Positions 24,720 to 36,300 of a DNA stretch of 64,000 nucleotides are shown in pieces (the stretch's first letter is position 1; every line of letters begins with the position of its first letter). The DNA comes from Allacma fusca (Eukaryota; Arthropoda; Collembola; Symphypleona; Sminthuridae). A model generated the notes under the pieces. It saw only the letters and a list, made by a program, of their open reading frames with translations, made no database searches and was not told the origin of the DNA. Location of the stretch: NCBI GenBank assembly GCA_947179485.1, contig OX359250.1:36300783-36364782 (forward strand), read 5' to 3'. The translations under genes and the position numbers were made by a program.

Positions 24720-25440
24720 GAGAAAACATTTAAGATTCCAAATTGGAGAAAGTTAAACCTGAAAATAAAGTTAAAATTCGAGAGCTTAAAAAATGAAGTA
24801 GCGAAATTTCAGATATTGTGAAAATTGTAGAAAGTAAGAATTGTAGAAAGTAAAATTTGAAGAAAATAAAAATTGTAGAAAGTAAAAATTGAAGTAAAAA
24901 TTGAAGTGTCAAAATTTGCGAAAGGAAACGTTAAAATATCAAAGTTGGAGAAAGTAAAAATTTAAGTGTATTAATTGAAGAAAGTAAAAATTTAAATGCA
25001 AAAATTTTGGTGTAAAAATTTGAGAAAGTAAAAATTTAAGTGTCGGAATTAGCGAAAGTAAACATTAAATGTAAAAATTCAAGTGTCAAAATTGGAGAAA
25101 GTAAAAATTTAAGTGTATTAATTGAAGAAAGTAAAAATTTAAATGTAAAAATGTAGGTGTAAAAATTTTGAGAAAGTAAAAATTTAAGCGTCAGAATTGG
25201 CGAAAGTAAACATTAAATGTAAAAATTGGAGAAAGTAAAAATTTAAGTGTTAAAATTGGAGAAAGTAAGAATTTAAGTGTAAAAATTGGAGAACGTAAAA
25301 ATTTGAGTGTAAAAATTTAGGTGTAAAAATTTGTGAAAGTAAACATTTAAAAGTAAAAATGGGAGAAAGCAGCAAAATGGAAGAAACTTGTAGTTGGAAA
25401 AAGTAACAGAATTGGGAAGATGTGAAAGTTTTTGGAATTG
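24720..25440. repeat. ~30-bp GAGAAAGTAAAAATTTAAGTGT array
   Basis: The unit is GAAAGTAAAAATTTAAGTGT followed by TAAAATTGGA. The register is 30 bases at 25231-25290 and degenerate elsewhere, with units shortened to 15-25 bases. Each complete unit embeds the family-A motif GGAGAAAGT. A GAAAGT-to-GAACGT change is visible at about 25291. The left part (24720-24920) and right part (25330-25440) are diverged shoulders. Confidence 0.88.
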
Positions 25441-26880
25441 GAAATTGTAAAAAACGGGAAAAATTAAAGGGTTAGAGAAAGAGTTGATAATGGAATCGAA
25501 AATGTTTAAAAGGCCTGCATTGTTATTCTGTGTAGACTTGGTTCTATAGATTTGAGTGTGTTGCCTCAACTCATTATTATTTCATGGGAGAAATCCAGGA
25601 ACACATGTAATTATATTGACGAGGCTTTTTATTTCCCGACGGTTTCCTTTTGTGGAGAAACTGTCTCCAGCCCCCACCTTGGTCTAAATTTAATAGAACA
25701 CATCTAAAGGCTGGAGGTGACAAGTTTTCCCACGTAATATTTATCCCGAAAGTAGCACTATGTGGAGGGAGCGGTAGCCGAAGAAAAAAGAAGAGAATCC
25801 CATCAACTTCCCGGGAAAAATAAGGTGATGGGGGAGTGTGTTTCTTTTCATCAAAGGGATTAATTCATTAGTTGCAAGAGTTAATAAAACTTTGGCTGCC
25901 TCTCCTCATTTAGTTTTCCGTCTGCGTCCCGAGTTCCCTGGAATCTCAAGCCCAGTAGCAAAGCCACTGGAGAAGATCCCGTCCTTTTCATCCTACACAG
26001 ACCTTTAACTTTTATTTTTCCAGCGGTAGATCCGTCTAAATTAACGCCTCAAATTGGCTTCGCACAAATATTCTTTAATTTATTTCCCTATTTTTTATGC
26101 TCTTCAACCCAGTTATAATTCAAGTTGAGTTCAAGTTCAATTTTCCGTTCAAGTGAGAGAAAGGTTCATTTCAAGTCAGAACAGCTCAACAACATAAGAC
26201 TAAGGTTCCACATTTGGTCAAATATTAACAAATTCCAGGGAATATGCTCAATCCGGTAGTCCTGGTAGAATCCGAAATTAGAGTATGTCGTTGATTTCTA
26301 TGTTTTAGTAATTTGTTACAGGGTGTTTGGAAGGTGCTGATTTGTGACAGTTGCTCCAACCACAGTGTCTCGAGCATTATTTATTACACGGATGAAGCGG
26401 TGATTTAAGACTCGGAGATTCTCTAAAATCCAATTCATTTGCTTACTTTTCCTCGAATATTTCCTCATGAATTTCCATCTCCCAAAAGATTCCCTTTCCT
26501 TGGCAGTTCTGGGTCTCTCCAGAGGATCAAAAGGAATAGAAGCCGAAATCAAATTTCACAAACGAGTATTTTCTCTCTCTCTCTCTTTCACCATTATAAC
26601 CTAGTCTTTTAGGAAACTCAAGGGCAGTTGCCATCAGTATATGCAACTGATTGCATTCATTTCCCCCTTTTTATTGTCCGTATTATTCAAAAAATTCTAT
26701 ATTTTTATATTCGAAAAAAAAATACACAGGCAGAGAAGATGTCGAATTTAAAAATAAACACTCAAGTTGAACACTTTTCTTCAAGTCTTTCATCTTCACC
26801 AATTTATAGTATCAAAAACGGACAATTTTGCAAACTTTCCTGACAGTCTGCAGTACGTACTTTTTTTCGTCGAAACAACA
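25441..26880. other. Unique non-coding sequence
   Basis: No gene recognised. A small TTCAAGT cluster lies at about 26115-26180 and a (CT)n run at 26574-26587. Confidence 0.5.
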
Positions 26881-28430
26881 GACAAAAGAAAGCATACGAG
26901 GAGCTTACATTAAAGTGGAAGATTGCCAGCAAAAGAGAAAGCATGAGCGAGAGAAGCGGGAGAAAGTAAGAGAAAATTTAGGGAATGTGTAAGAAAAACA
27001 CAAAGTAATTAAAACTACAGGAACAAGCGCTTATGATAAAAACTAGGAGAAAACGTGAAAAACTACAGGAGAAAGCACAGCGTCAAAAGCTAGAGAAAGT
27101 ATGTACATGGAAGGTTCCTACAAAAATTCAAAAATGAAAGAAATTTACAAATGAAAGAGTGGAAAAAACTGGAGAAAGGGAATACCTAAAGTATAGTGAA
27201 AGTTGGCATGAAAAGCAAGGAGTTAGAAGCACAAAGAGAAAGTGGGGAGGAGAAACAAGGAGGAGGCGAAATAAACAGGACAAGGGGCAGGTGTGTAAGG
27301 AACACTAGAAAGTGAAAAAGAAAACAAAGAAAAGGTGAATACGAAAAACAAAGGGAAGGATATCAAAAACAAGGAGAAAGTGCACAAGAAAAGCAACGAG
27401 AAATTTCACAAGACAGCACAAAAATTACCCATGAATAGCAAATAGAAACTGAATAACGAAAGCACGGAGAAAGTTCATAAGAAAAACAAAAAGCCCACGA
27501 GAAAAACAAGGCGAAATTGCACCTGAGAGTGCATAAGGAAAACAACAAGACATTCTACCCAAAATGCATAAACAAGGAGAGAGTGCATGCAATAAAGAGA
27601 GAAAGTGCATTCGAGTAACTGAAATTGCACCAGAAAAGCCACGAGAAGTTCCACAAAGAAGCACAAAATTTGCATGAGATAAACGGAGAAAGTTCGTAAA
27701 GAAAACAAATAGAAATTGCATGAGATAAAAACAGAGACAGTGCACAAGTCAAATAAAGAGAAATTCCATGAGAAAAATAAGGTGAAAGTGCGGAATAAAT
27801 CTACGAGAATGAAGTAACAAATGCTTCAAATAAATATAAATAATTTCCTAAGAGGATAAACAACAACTCCATGGGAAAATGGGGCTGAAATAAAGGAACA
27901 AATAGAAGAAAATATGTAGGAAAAATAGGAGAAAGCTTATTAGACCAAAATTTAAAAAATACAAACCAATTAGGAACAGCGCTTCGGACAAAAATTCGTG
28001 AGAATACATAACAAAAATAAGAGAAAGCACAGAAAAATCCTAGAAAAAGTACGAAAAATCCTAGAAATAGTACATAAAATAATTACTGGGAAAAAAACTC
28101 AAAAAGAGAAAGTCAAAATACTTGGAACTTACTTAAACAAATTCACGGAAAAAATTGAAGAATTAGCGCCAGAATGCAGGAATCATCCAGAAAAATTACA
28201 AGTAATCCCAGAGAAAGTTCACAGAATTAGAAACAAATCAAGGAGACAGTCCCATGGAAATAGAGAAAAAGAAAACAAATAGAAATGGTACAATCACTGG
28301 CTTATAGAAATATCACATGAGAGAGAGAGAGGGAAAGCGAAGAAGAAAAGCGCAATGGAGAATGGTTCAAAAAGTATGGGAGAAAGTGCAGTAGAAAGTA
28401 TTAGAGCCTGCATCGGAAAAGCGCAATATA
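26881..28430. repeat. Long GAGAAAGT/C purine block
   Basis: About 1.5 kb of purine-rich plus strand with at least 14 GAGAAAGT/GAGAAAGC motifs, many as GAGAAAGTGCACAAG or GAGAAAGTGCAT within loose 25-30-base units that also contain AAAACAAG. No exact period survives. Minus-strand open frames here (27363-27752) are cysteine/serine/phenylalanine-rich and overlap in all three frames, which argues against coding. Confidence 0.8.
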
Positions 28431-29404
28431 AGCACAAAAAGGAATGGAAAGGGAATTCAAGTCTTCCCCTTTCTTATATTTTACCACTTTCTAAAATGCA
28501 AGGTGTGCACTCTTGACTTGTAAGGAAGGATCAGAGGAGAGTTAAAAATCTTATAAAATCCAGCTTCCTATTTTTATAAAGAGCACAAATGCAAAAACTA
28601 GAATGTCTCACGTTTATGCAGGGTTCCACGAAGGATTTACTCCTAAAAATTACATTTCTTTAAATCCTAAAAATTGGAGAAAGTAAGACCGTTATTTTTT
28701 CAATTCTTTTGCGTTAATTTTGTTAGACGCTGAAAAAGAAAATGTTTCAAAATGTGATCCAGCAGTGACAAGTTATTTTAATTTAAATTGTGGAGGGCAA
28801 ATTGTTTTGACCTGTAGATTTCAAAATATTTAAAAAAATATATATACTATAAAAAATTAGATATTTTAAGGTATGAAAGATGGTTTTTGACGCAATTGGT
28901 ATTAGGAGAAAGTCGGGAGAAGATTTTTGGGGATCTTGGACCTAAGATTTTTTCGAGGATTGAGTGAGAGTGGGAAAAAATTCCCCAAACTATGAGGATG
29001 GAAAAAATAGTGAGTGTTGGAGATTTTAGGAGGGAGAGAGCTTGGGACCAGTGGAAATGAGCGGAATTAAAAAAGATTGTGGAAACGTGTCGCTGACATC
29101 TGATCGATCACTTTCAGTCTACGTAGTCACAAGATCAAAAGAAAAGCGTCACATGGTCTAGCAGTATTTTCAGTAACCACTGCCATATTACGTTCTGTAT
29201 TTCAGAGTTCTAACAATCCCTTCGTACTTGGACTCCTAGCCATAAAAGCAGCGTAAGAGCTATACACGTGAAAGAGAGGGATTAGAAAAGTGCAGGACTG
29301 TGTGGAGCCTCCAGTCCTTTGTACTTTTTTTCTACAGAAACATTCTATAACTTTCTACACTAAGTACATTATAACGCTCTTAGCACACACATAGGGTCAG
29401 TCGT
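28431..29404. other. Unique non-coding sequence
   Basis: No gene recognised. GAGAAAGT at about 28677 and 28909. Confidence 0.5.
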
Positions 29405-30060
29405 CCGTTCAGGTCAGGTCAGGTCAGGCAAAGGGCTTAAATTCAGGTTCCGGACTAATATACCAAAATTCAGGTTTTTGTTCTAATTCTCAAGCATACA
29501 AGTTGGTTTCAAGATGAGCTGCTACTTTGGTCCTTAATTTGAATTTTGCTTGAAGCTCAAATTAAAAAGATTACATTAAACACAACCTTAACTTGATCTT
29601 GACCTGCAAGTTTTTTTTGAACTTGGCAAGCTTGACAACTTTGCCTTGGCATGGGGTTTCTCTTGAACCTGAACCTTAACTTGAACCTTAACTTGAACCT
29701 AAACCTTAACTTGAACCTAAACCTTAACTTGAACCTAAACCTTAACTTGAACCTGAACCTTAACTTGAACCTTAACTTGAACCTAAACCTTAACTTGAAC
29801 CTAAACCTTAACTTGAACCTAAACCTTAACTTGAACCTGAACCTTAACTTGAACCTTAACTTGAACCTAAACCTTAACTTGAACCTAAACCTTAACTTGA
29901 ACCTAAACCTTAACTTGAACCTAAACCTTAACTTGAACCTAAACCTTAACTTGAACCTAAACCTTAACTTGAACCTAAACCTTAACTTGAACCTGAACCT
30001 GAACCTTAACTTGAACCTAAACCTTAACTTGAACCTAAACCTTAACTTGAACCTAAACTA
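29405..30060. repeat. Hexamer-based 18-bp array, core 29662-30059
   Basis: The core is built of hexamers AACTTG, AACCTA (or AACCTG) and AACCTT in a strict six-base frame. The 18-base trimer is dominant, with occasional 12-base units. The left shoulder begins with three tandem AGGTC (29411-29425) and continues with decayed TTCAGGTT/CTTGAAC sequence to 29661. The reading frame at 29651-30109 spells Leu-Asn over and over because every hexamer is AAC plus a leucine codon. The minus strand reads AAGGTTTAGGTTCAAGTT, with TTTAGG elements reminiscent of telomeric hexamers. Confidence 0.95.
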
Positions 30061-31925
30061 TTTTACCAAAAGTTGTCCCAATCTCGACTCAATCTCAATC
30101 AAAAATTGATCCACACTGCACCCCCTCGAAACAACTTTACCATCGCAAGAAACAAACCCCCCACGAAATGTATCCCCAGATCCCTCGAAACTCCGCTCAA
30201 ACTTCATTTGGGGCTTGTCCAGTAATTTCTATAAAACTCGACCCCATCTCTGGATACTACCCAGGGAGGGATAAACCATAAAAGTATTTCTTTTCACTTG
30301 TTTTACTTTTCTGAGTTCCTTTTTGACATCACAATAGCAATCTGATGGATGTGTGAGAACTTTTTTCTGGTTATTTGGAAATAGTAACTTTCCCCGCAAA
30401 ACTCTAGCATTTGAGGGAAAGTCACTTTCCCAGGTAAAATTACTCAACACATGCATACACACACTACACACGTATATAGTAAACAACTGGTTACCATCCC
30501 AGAGTAAAATTTTACCATAATTTTGGGTAAAACCCACATTTCCCTTCTTTCCCAGTTTTCCCTATTTTCCCCCACAACATTAAAAAAGGGCTTAAAAATG
30601 TTCATGTTTTTTTTGTCAAAATCATATTTTCCCAACAAGACCAGTAAAAGAGGTGTAAAATTACTCTTTTACTATCTCCAGCTTTAAATAACATATATGG
30701 GGAATTTGCATTGTAAATAATACCGAGGGGGTAAGGTTAAAATTTGATGAAATCTTTTTTTCCTGGGGAAAGAAATCATGGGAGAAAGTAAAAAAAAAGG
30801 AAAGAGAAAAAAGGGGAAATTCGGGAAGGAGTCGACAGACGAAACTCGAGAGTTAGAGGAATAGCATGTTTGAAGTAACAGTACACAAGAGAGCTATCGC
30901 ATCGTGCCAAATAAATGCATGGAAGACGAGGAAAGAGATTTTATGGCTCCACGCAAATCCCTATTATAGGCCTAGAATGGAAAATGCTTCCTCAGGCCAA
31001 CCAACGCACTTGTGTACTTTCCCCATATGCTATGCCTATGGAGAAAGTATATGGGAAATTACATGGAGAAAGTCCAGGGTCCTGGTAATATTTTTTCATA
31101 CACAAAAAACACCGGTAAATCGAAAGTTTTTATTTAGAAAATTTTTATGCAAAAAATTGGGTTTCCCAAATTTTGATATATTTGATAAAATTCAGAGTGT
31201 GATCAAATTGAGGGAAAATTCTCGGAAAAATTAGTGCTTTTTAATTGGGAAAATCTCAATATTTTGTGAACTGAGAATTACTGAGGTTAGTGAAGTGAAT
31301 GAGAAAACATTCCTAGGGAAAATTCTTTCCGAGTGTAGGAATAATGTATTTGGAAAATTCATGAGTAAAAACTGATGATATACATTTTTTTCCCAGGATT
31401 TTTGAAAATTTGGCGGATAGTTTTGGTTCATTGAAGTTGAAAATATGAAAATTTAGGCAGGGAAGGAAATTTTTGATTCTGAATAATTTGGATGGTAATG
31501 GGGGAATTGAGAATTTTGAAATTGACTTGATTCTTTGAGAAAAGGAGGGGTGTGGAGTTTACGAGGACCCTATAGTAAATGTATGGGGGAAGAAGAAGCG
31601 GTTACTTTTGGCTTCGGTAGCTAGTTTGGGAGTCCAGAACCAAACATACTGTTTTGTATTTTGTGTGCCGACACCTTTCCCTCAATTCGGAGCGAAATAG
31701 GAATTCCTTCATTACATCCATGTGCGGATGTTGGCTGCACATGCATTATACAGAGCTAGTCCTGATTCATGCATAAATTCCGGCCCGTATCGCGGTTTCA
31801 TTGACTTTTTCGTGCGCATCTGAAGCTACTCTCTTCCAGTGGTTTCCCAGCCCTTCCATCTCTCCCATTCCTATTGTATCATTATTACCTCACAACCTCT
31901 CAACAATAAAACCAAATACCATTAC
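30061..31925. other. Unique non-coding sequence
   Basis: No gene recognised. The 122-codon open frame at 30866-31234 has no recognisable domain. GAGAAAGT occurs at about 30783 and twice near 31040-31070. Confidence 0.5.
30415..30431. other. Inverted pair GGGAAAGT-C-ACTTTCCC
   Basis: Eight-base arms (30415-30422 and 30424-30431) are perfectly complementary around one C. Confidence 0.85.
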
Positions 31926-33020
31926 TCTGCAAACTTAAACTTTAACCCAAACTTCTGGAATAACATGAATTGAAACTTAAACTTCAGTTTCAACTCAAAC
32001 TTCTGGAACAACTTGAATTGAAACTTGAACTTCAGTTTCAACTCAAACTTCTGGAACAACTTGAATTGAAACTTGAACTTCAGTTTCAATCCAAACTTCT
32101 GGAACAACTTGAATTGAAACTTGAACTTCAGTTTGAACCCTAACTTCTGGAACAACTTGAATTGAAACTTGAACTTCAGTTTGAACCCTAACTTCTGGAA
32201 CAACTTGAATTGAAACTTGAATCGAAACTTGAATTGAAACTTGAATTGAAACTGGAATTAAAACTTGAATTATTTGAACTTGAATTCAAACTTGAATTCA
32301 AACTTGAATTATTTGAACTTGAATTCAAACTTGAATCGAAACTTGAATCGAAACTTGAATTAAAACTTGAACTGAAACTTGAACTTGAACTGGAACTTGA
32401 ACGGAAACTTGAACTTGAACTGGAACTTGAACGGAAACTTGAATTCGAACTGAAACAAATTTGATCTGAAACTTGAATTTGAATTTGAATTGAAACTTGA
32501 TTCGAAACTTGAATTAAAACTTGAATTAAAACTTGATTCGAAACTTGAATTAAAACTTGATTCGAAACTTGAATTAAAACTTGATTCGAAACTTGAATTA
32601 AAACTTGAACTAGAAATTGAACTGAAACTTGAATTAAAACTTGAATTAAAACTTGAACTAGAAATTGAATTAAAACTTGAACTAGAAATTGAACTGAAAC
32701 TTGAATTAAAACTTGAACTAGAAATTGAATTAAAACTTGAACTAGAAATTGAACTGAAACTTGAATTAAAACTTGAACTGAAACTAGAATTTGAAGCTAA
32801 ACTTGAACTAGAGATTGAACTGATACTAGAATTTGAAGCTAAACTTGATCTTAAATTTCACCAAACGTAATCTTGAACTTGCTAAACTCGAACTTATTAC
32901 TTGATCCTAAAACTCACTAGAATAATTGCAAATACTTGACTTTACCTTGAAAATATTCCTCAACGTGAAACTTGAAATATACTGTAGCTTGATTTAAATT
33001 AGAACCTGGACTTGAACTCG
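31926..33020. repeat. 48-bp array passing into 12-bp array
   Basis: CTTCTGG starts at 31952, 32000, 32048, 32096, 32144 and 32192, exactly 48 bases apart. Each unit is CTTCTGGAACAACTTGAATT plus a GAAACTTGAACTTCAGTTTC stretch and AACTCAAA. From about 32200 the unit collapses to 12-mers such as ACTTGAATTGAA / ACTTGAATCGAA mixed with 6- and 18-base variants to about 32860, followed by a decayed shoulder to about 33020. Open frames (31922-32203 minus; 32210-32464 and 32490-32870 plus) read KLEL/FKLKF periodic peptides set by the repeat. Confidence 0.94.
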
Positions 33021-35240
33021 ACTTTACTAAAACTGGCTCTTCTGCATGTTTGTAAAAGGGGCTAAAACGGGAGGGTCCCAAAGAAATATAAAATTATTAC
33101 GAGCATTTTATCTTGTACGAAGACCTAAATAATTTTACGCCTTGAGTGCCTCCCACTTAAAAACTAAGTTGGAGAAAGTCCTTCATAAAAAGCTCGTACT
33201 GGCAAACGTATTTCTTCACCTAAGATTTAACGTTCCGTTAGACTTTTTCCAAACACTTTTGGCATGGTGGATTTTTCAGGTAATTACCTCCGTTTTAGTA
33301 GTTTAGTGCCTTTCAGGCATTAAATGAGTTTTGTGGTTTCCACGCACTTCAACCTGGCTACGCTCAAACTCCACCACAGCATATGTATGTGTAAACAATA
33401 GGGGGATCCTAGATTTAACAAAACCTGTCTTAAATTAACACAGGCTTTGGAGAGTATGAACTTAAGAGCCCACACTTGAAACAGTCTCTTTCTTTCCCTA
33501 CGCCTAGCATTTGGACAGCATCATTTTACAGGGTCCCTCAAAAATTTCAATCTATTCGTGAATTTTCAACAAATTTCCCACCTTTTCCTATTTTTGCAAA
33601 CAATTCCGCAGAAAAAAGTTCATATTTTCTCCTCCAAAATTCCACCGCCCCCATTAACAAAAATTCAATATTTCCAGTAAATATTTCCAACAAAATTACA
33701 ATTTTTTCTAAAAAAAATTTGTTACCAATATTTCCACCCATTTTCTTCCCCAATTTCCATGAACTTGTCTCACATTCATCAAATTTTATGGAAACTATTT
33801 TCCTTTATTGTTTCCAGCAATTTACACAGAAAACACCAGAAAAATGTTTTAAAAAATTTGATAAAATTCCAGCAAATTTTGAGCAAAAATTTTTTTTTCG
33901 TCTTCTGTAAAATATTTGCCCACAATTATTTTAATCCGTTTATTCCGCAAACAAAATTTGTATTTATTTCCGAAAAAATTACCCGTTTGGAAAAAAATTC
34001 TTTTCAAAAAATAAATTTTCCCCGATTTTCAAAAATGGGGTCCAAAAGCCATTATCAACCATGATTGCGGCATCCTGATAAAAAAATTGGGATGCTGGGC
34101 GCAAAATAGGATGCTCAGGTTGTCTTAGAAAATGGAAAGGCACAATAGCTGTCATTGAGTGTGAAGTCGGAGAAAGTTTTTTCATTAGACGTAACCTCTT
34201 AAGTATAGGGTCGAAGCGTCAAGATTTCTATTTTAACACCTTTTTTAACCCTGTCGACTTCCAGGCCTTGCTATCATCTCAACATTTTATTACTAAAGCT
34301 CGAGTCATGTCTATTTCCGCAACGGGACCTATCTCCCATTCATCAGACCAGATTTCCCCTACACTTTCACCTCAGCATTTCTACAAGGTCCCACACAAAA
34401 TTTCTCCTCCCAAAATTCCCCTTCCAAAAGTAAATACAAAATTCTGAACTCCACTCAGATTAAGTATGAGCTCTTGGTAAAGTATTTTTTAAATTTATTG
34501 GATTTATTATAATTTAAAATAAAATTACCCTTTTATAGAATTTTTTTAAAAAACTTTAAAATTCGTAAACGAGTTTCATAGTTGAACGGAAATTTTGAAG
34601 TGATAATAATTTTTTGTATAAATTTAATGAGTGAGGTTTTTTTTTAAGAAAATGAGAATTATTTGCTAAAAATTTGTTGGGACCTTGTATGGATATAAAA
34701 GTATGGGGAAAATATATAGAAATGTTTGGGATAGTGAAAGTGGTGAAAGGGAAAGAAGCTCATAAGGACTGAAATAAAATGAAACGATCTCCTCCTTTCA
34801 CCGGAAGCTCCAACGAAATCAAACTCAAGTCATTTGAACCTCAATCTTGTGTGGGACTATGGGTGGTTGAAGGAGGCCAGAAAAAGAGTGGGATATGAAA
34901 GCTAAGAACTTTGAGCATTGCTTCCAGTCTGGACTAACGGCCTCAGATTCTCCAATTACCCATTACCATCTCCAACTAACAAGTTACACTTGCCGATTCA
35001 ATTTCACTTCACGTACATCACTTCCGAAATTTTCTCTCCGCCATTCACTCCTTTGAGAATGTTTCGCTCTCGCCCTTTCCACAAACACCAACTTTCTCTA
35101 AACTAGAATTATTAGAATTACTGGGATGTCACATACTGAGTCAGAGAAACTTTCTCTGGAGAAAACGGCAGTGTAGGCAGTCATTGCACACGTTGGAGCG
35201 ATACTCAGTTAAGCTGTTTTGAGAGTATGGATTTCAATTC
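33021..35240. other. Unique AT-rich non-coding sequence
   Basis: No gene recognised. 33540-34020 is rich in A and T homopolymers. The 144-codon frame at 33476-33910 is a composition artefact (F/N/P/S-rich, no motif). Confidence 0.5.
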
Positions 35241-36300
35241 CAGTCAGTCGGCTTCAACATGAAATTGACCTGAAATGCAACTTAAAATAGGTCAGAATCT
35301 GGATTCGGATGTCGGAAGAGGAACACAAGACTTAACTACTATTTGACCCGGGTTCAATCTCTATTTGACCTAGGATTGACCTTTACTTAACCTGGCTGTA
35401 GTTTTATTTAACCGTGAATTACACTTTACTTGACCAAGGTTCAACCTTTGTAAAACCCAGGCTTAACTCCTATATGACATAGAATTACACTTTACTTGAC
35501 CTTTACTTGACCTTTACTTGACCTTTACTTGACCTTTACTTGACCCAGGCTGAACCTATACTTGACACAGGCGCAACATCTGCTTGATGGATTCTTTACT
35601 TCTACTTAACACGGAACTCAACTCTACTTGAGCCAGATTTAATATTTACTTGAACCACACTAACTTATGTAACCCATACTCAACCTTTACTTGACCTAGA
35701 CTTAATCTCTTCTTGACCTAGACTTAATGTCATACTTAACTTCTATTGGGCTCATACTTAGCTCCTATTTGACCCAAGCTTAGCTTCTATTTGACCCATA
35801 CTTAGCTTCTATTCGACCCAGACTAGACTTCTATTTGACCCATACTTGACGTATACTTGGCCCATACTTCACCTCTATTTGACCCAGACTTGACCTCTAT
35901 TTGACCCAGACTTGACATCTGTTTAACCCAGACTTGACTTCTATTTGACTCGTACTTGACTTCTATTTGACTCGTACTTGACTTCTATTTGACTCGTACT
36001 TGACTTCTATTTGACTCGTAATTGACTTCTATTTGACTCGTAATTGACTTCTATTTGACTCGTACTTGACTTCTATTTGACTCGTACTTGACTTCTATTT
36101 GACTCGTACTTGACTTCTATTTGACTCGTACTTGACTTCTATTTGACTAGTACTTGACTTCTATTTGACTCGTACGTGACTTCTATTTGACTCGTACTTG
36201 ACTTTTATTTGATCCAGAATTAAATTCTACTTGACGCAAGCATTACTTTCTCTTGACTTAAACTCGATCCCGACTTGACCCCTAGAAGCTTCAAACTTGA
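35241..36300. repeat. 11/22-bp TTGAC array, core 35925-36210
   Basis: The 22-bp dimer is TTGACTTCTAT plus TTGACTCGTAC, repeated about 13 times at 35925-36210 with few changes. At 35490-35545 the single 11-mer TTTACTTGACC repeats five times. Between and around these, TTGACC/CTTGAC units decay with irregular spacing (35241-35490, 35545-35925, 36210-36300). Confidence 0.94.

Noticed and set aside
29662-30059. True telomere repeat
   Set aside because: Hexamers are mixed (AACTTG, AACCTA, AACCTT) in an 18-bp pattern and embedded between unique sequences, so at most telomere-like.
30866-31234. 122-codon frame
   Set aside because: Contains two GGAGAAAGT motifs in the DNA. The peptide has no recognisable features.
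29405-33020. CRISPR array
   Set aside because: The repeats are directly tandem without unique spacers of constant length, and the context is eukaryotic.
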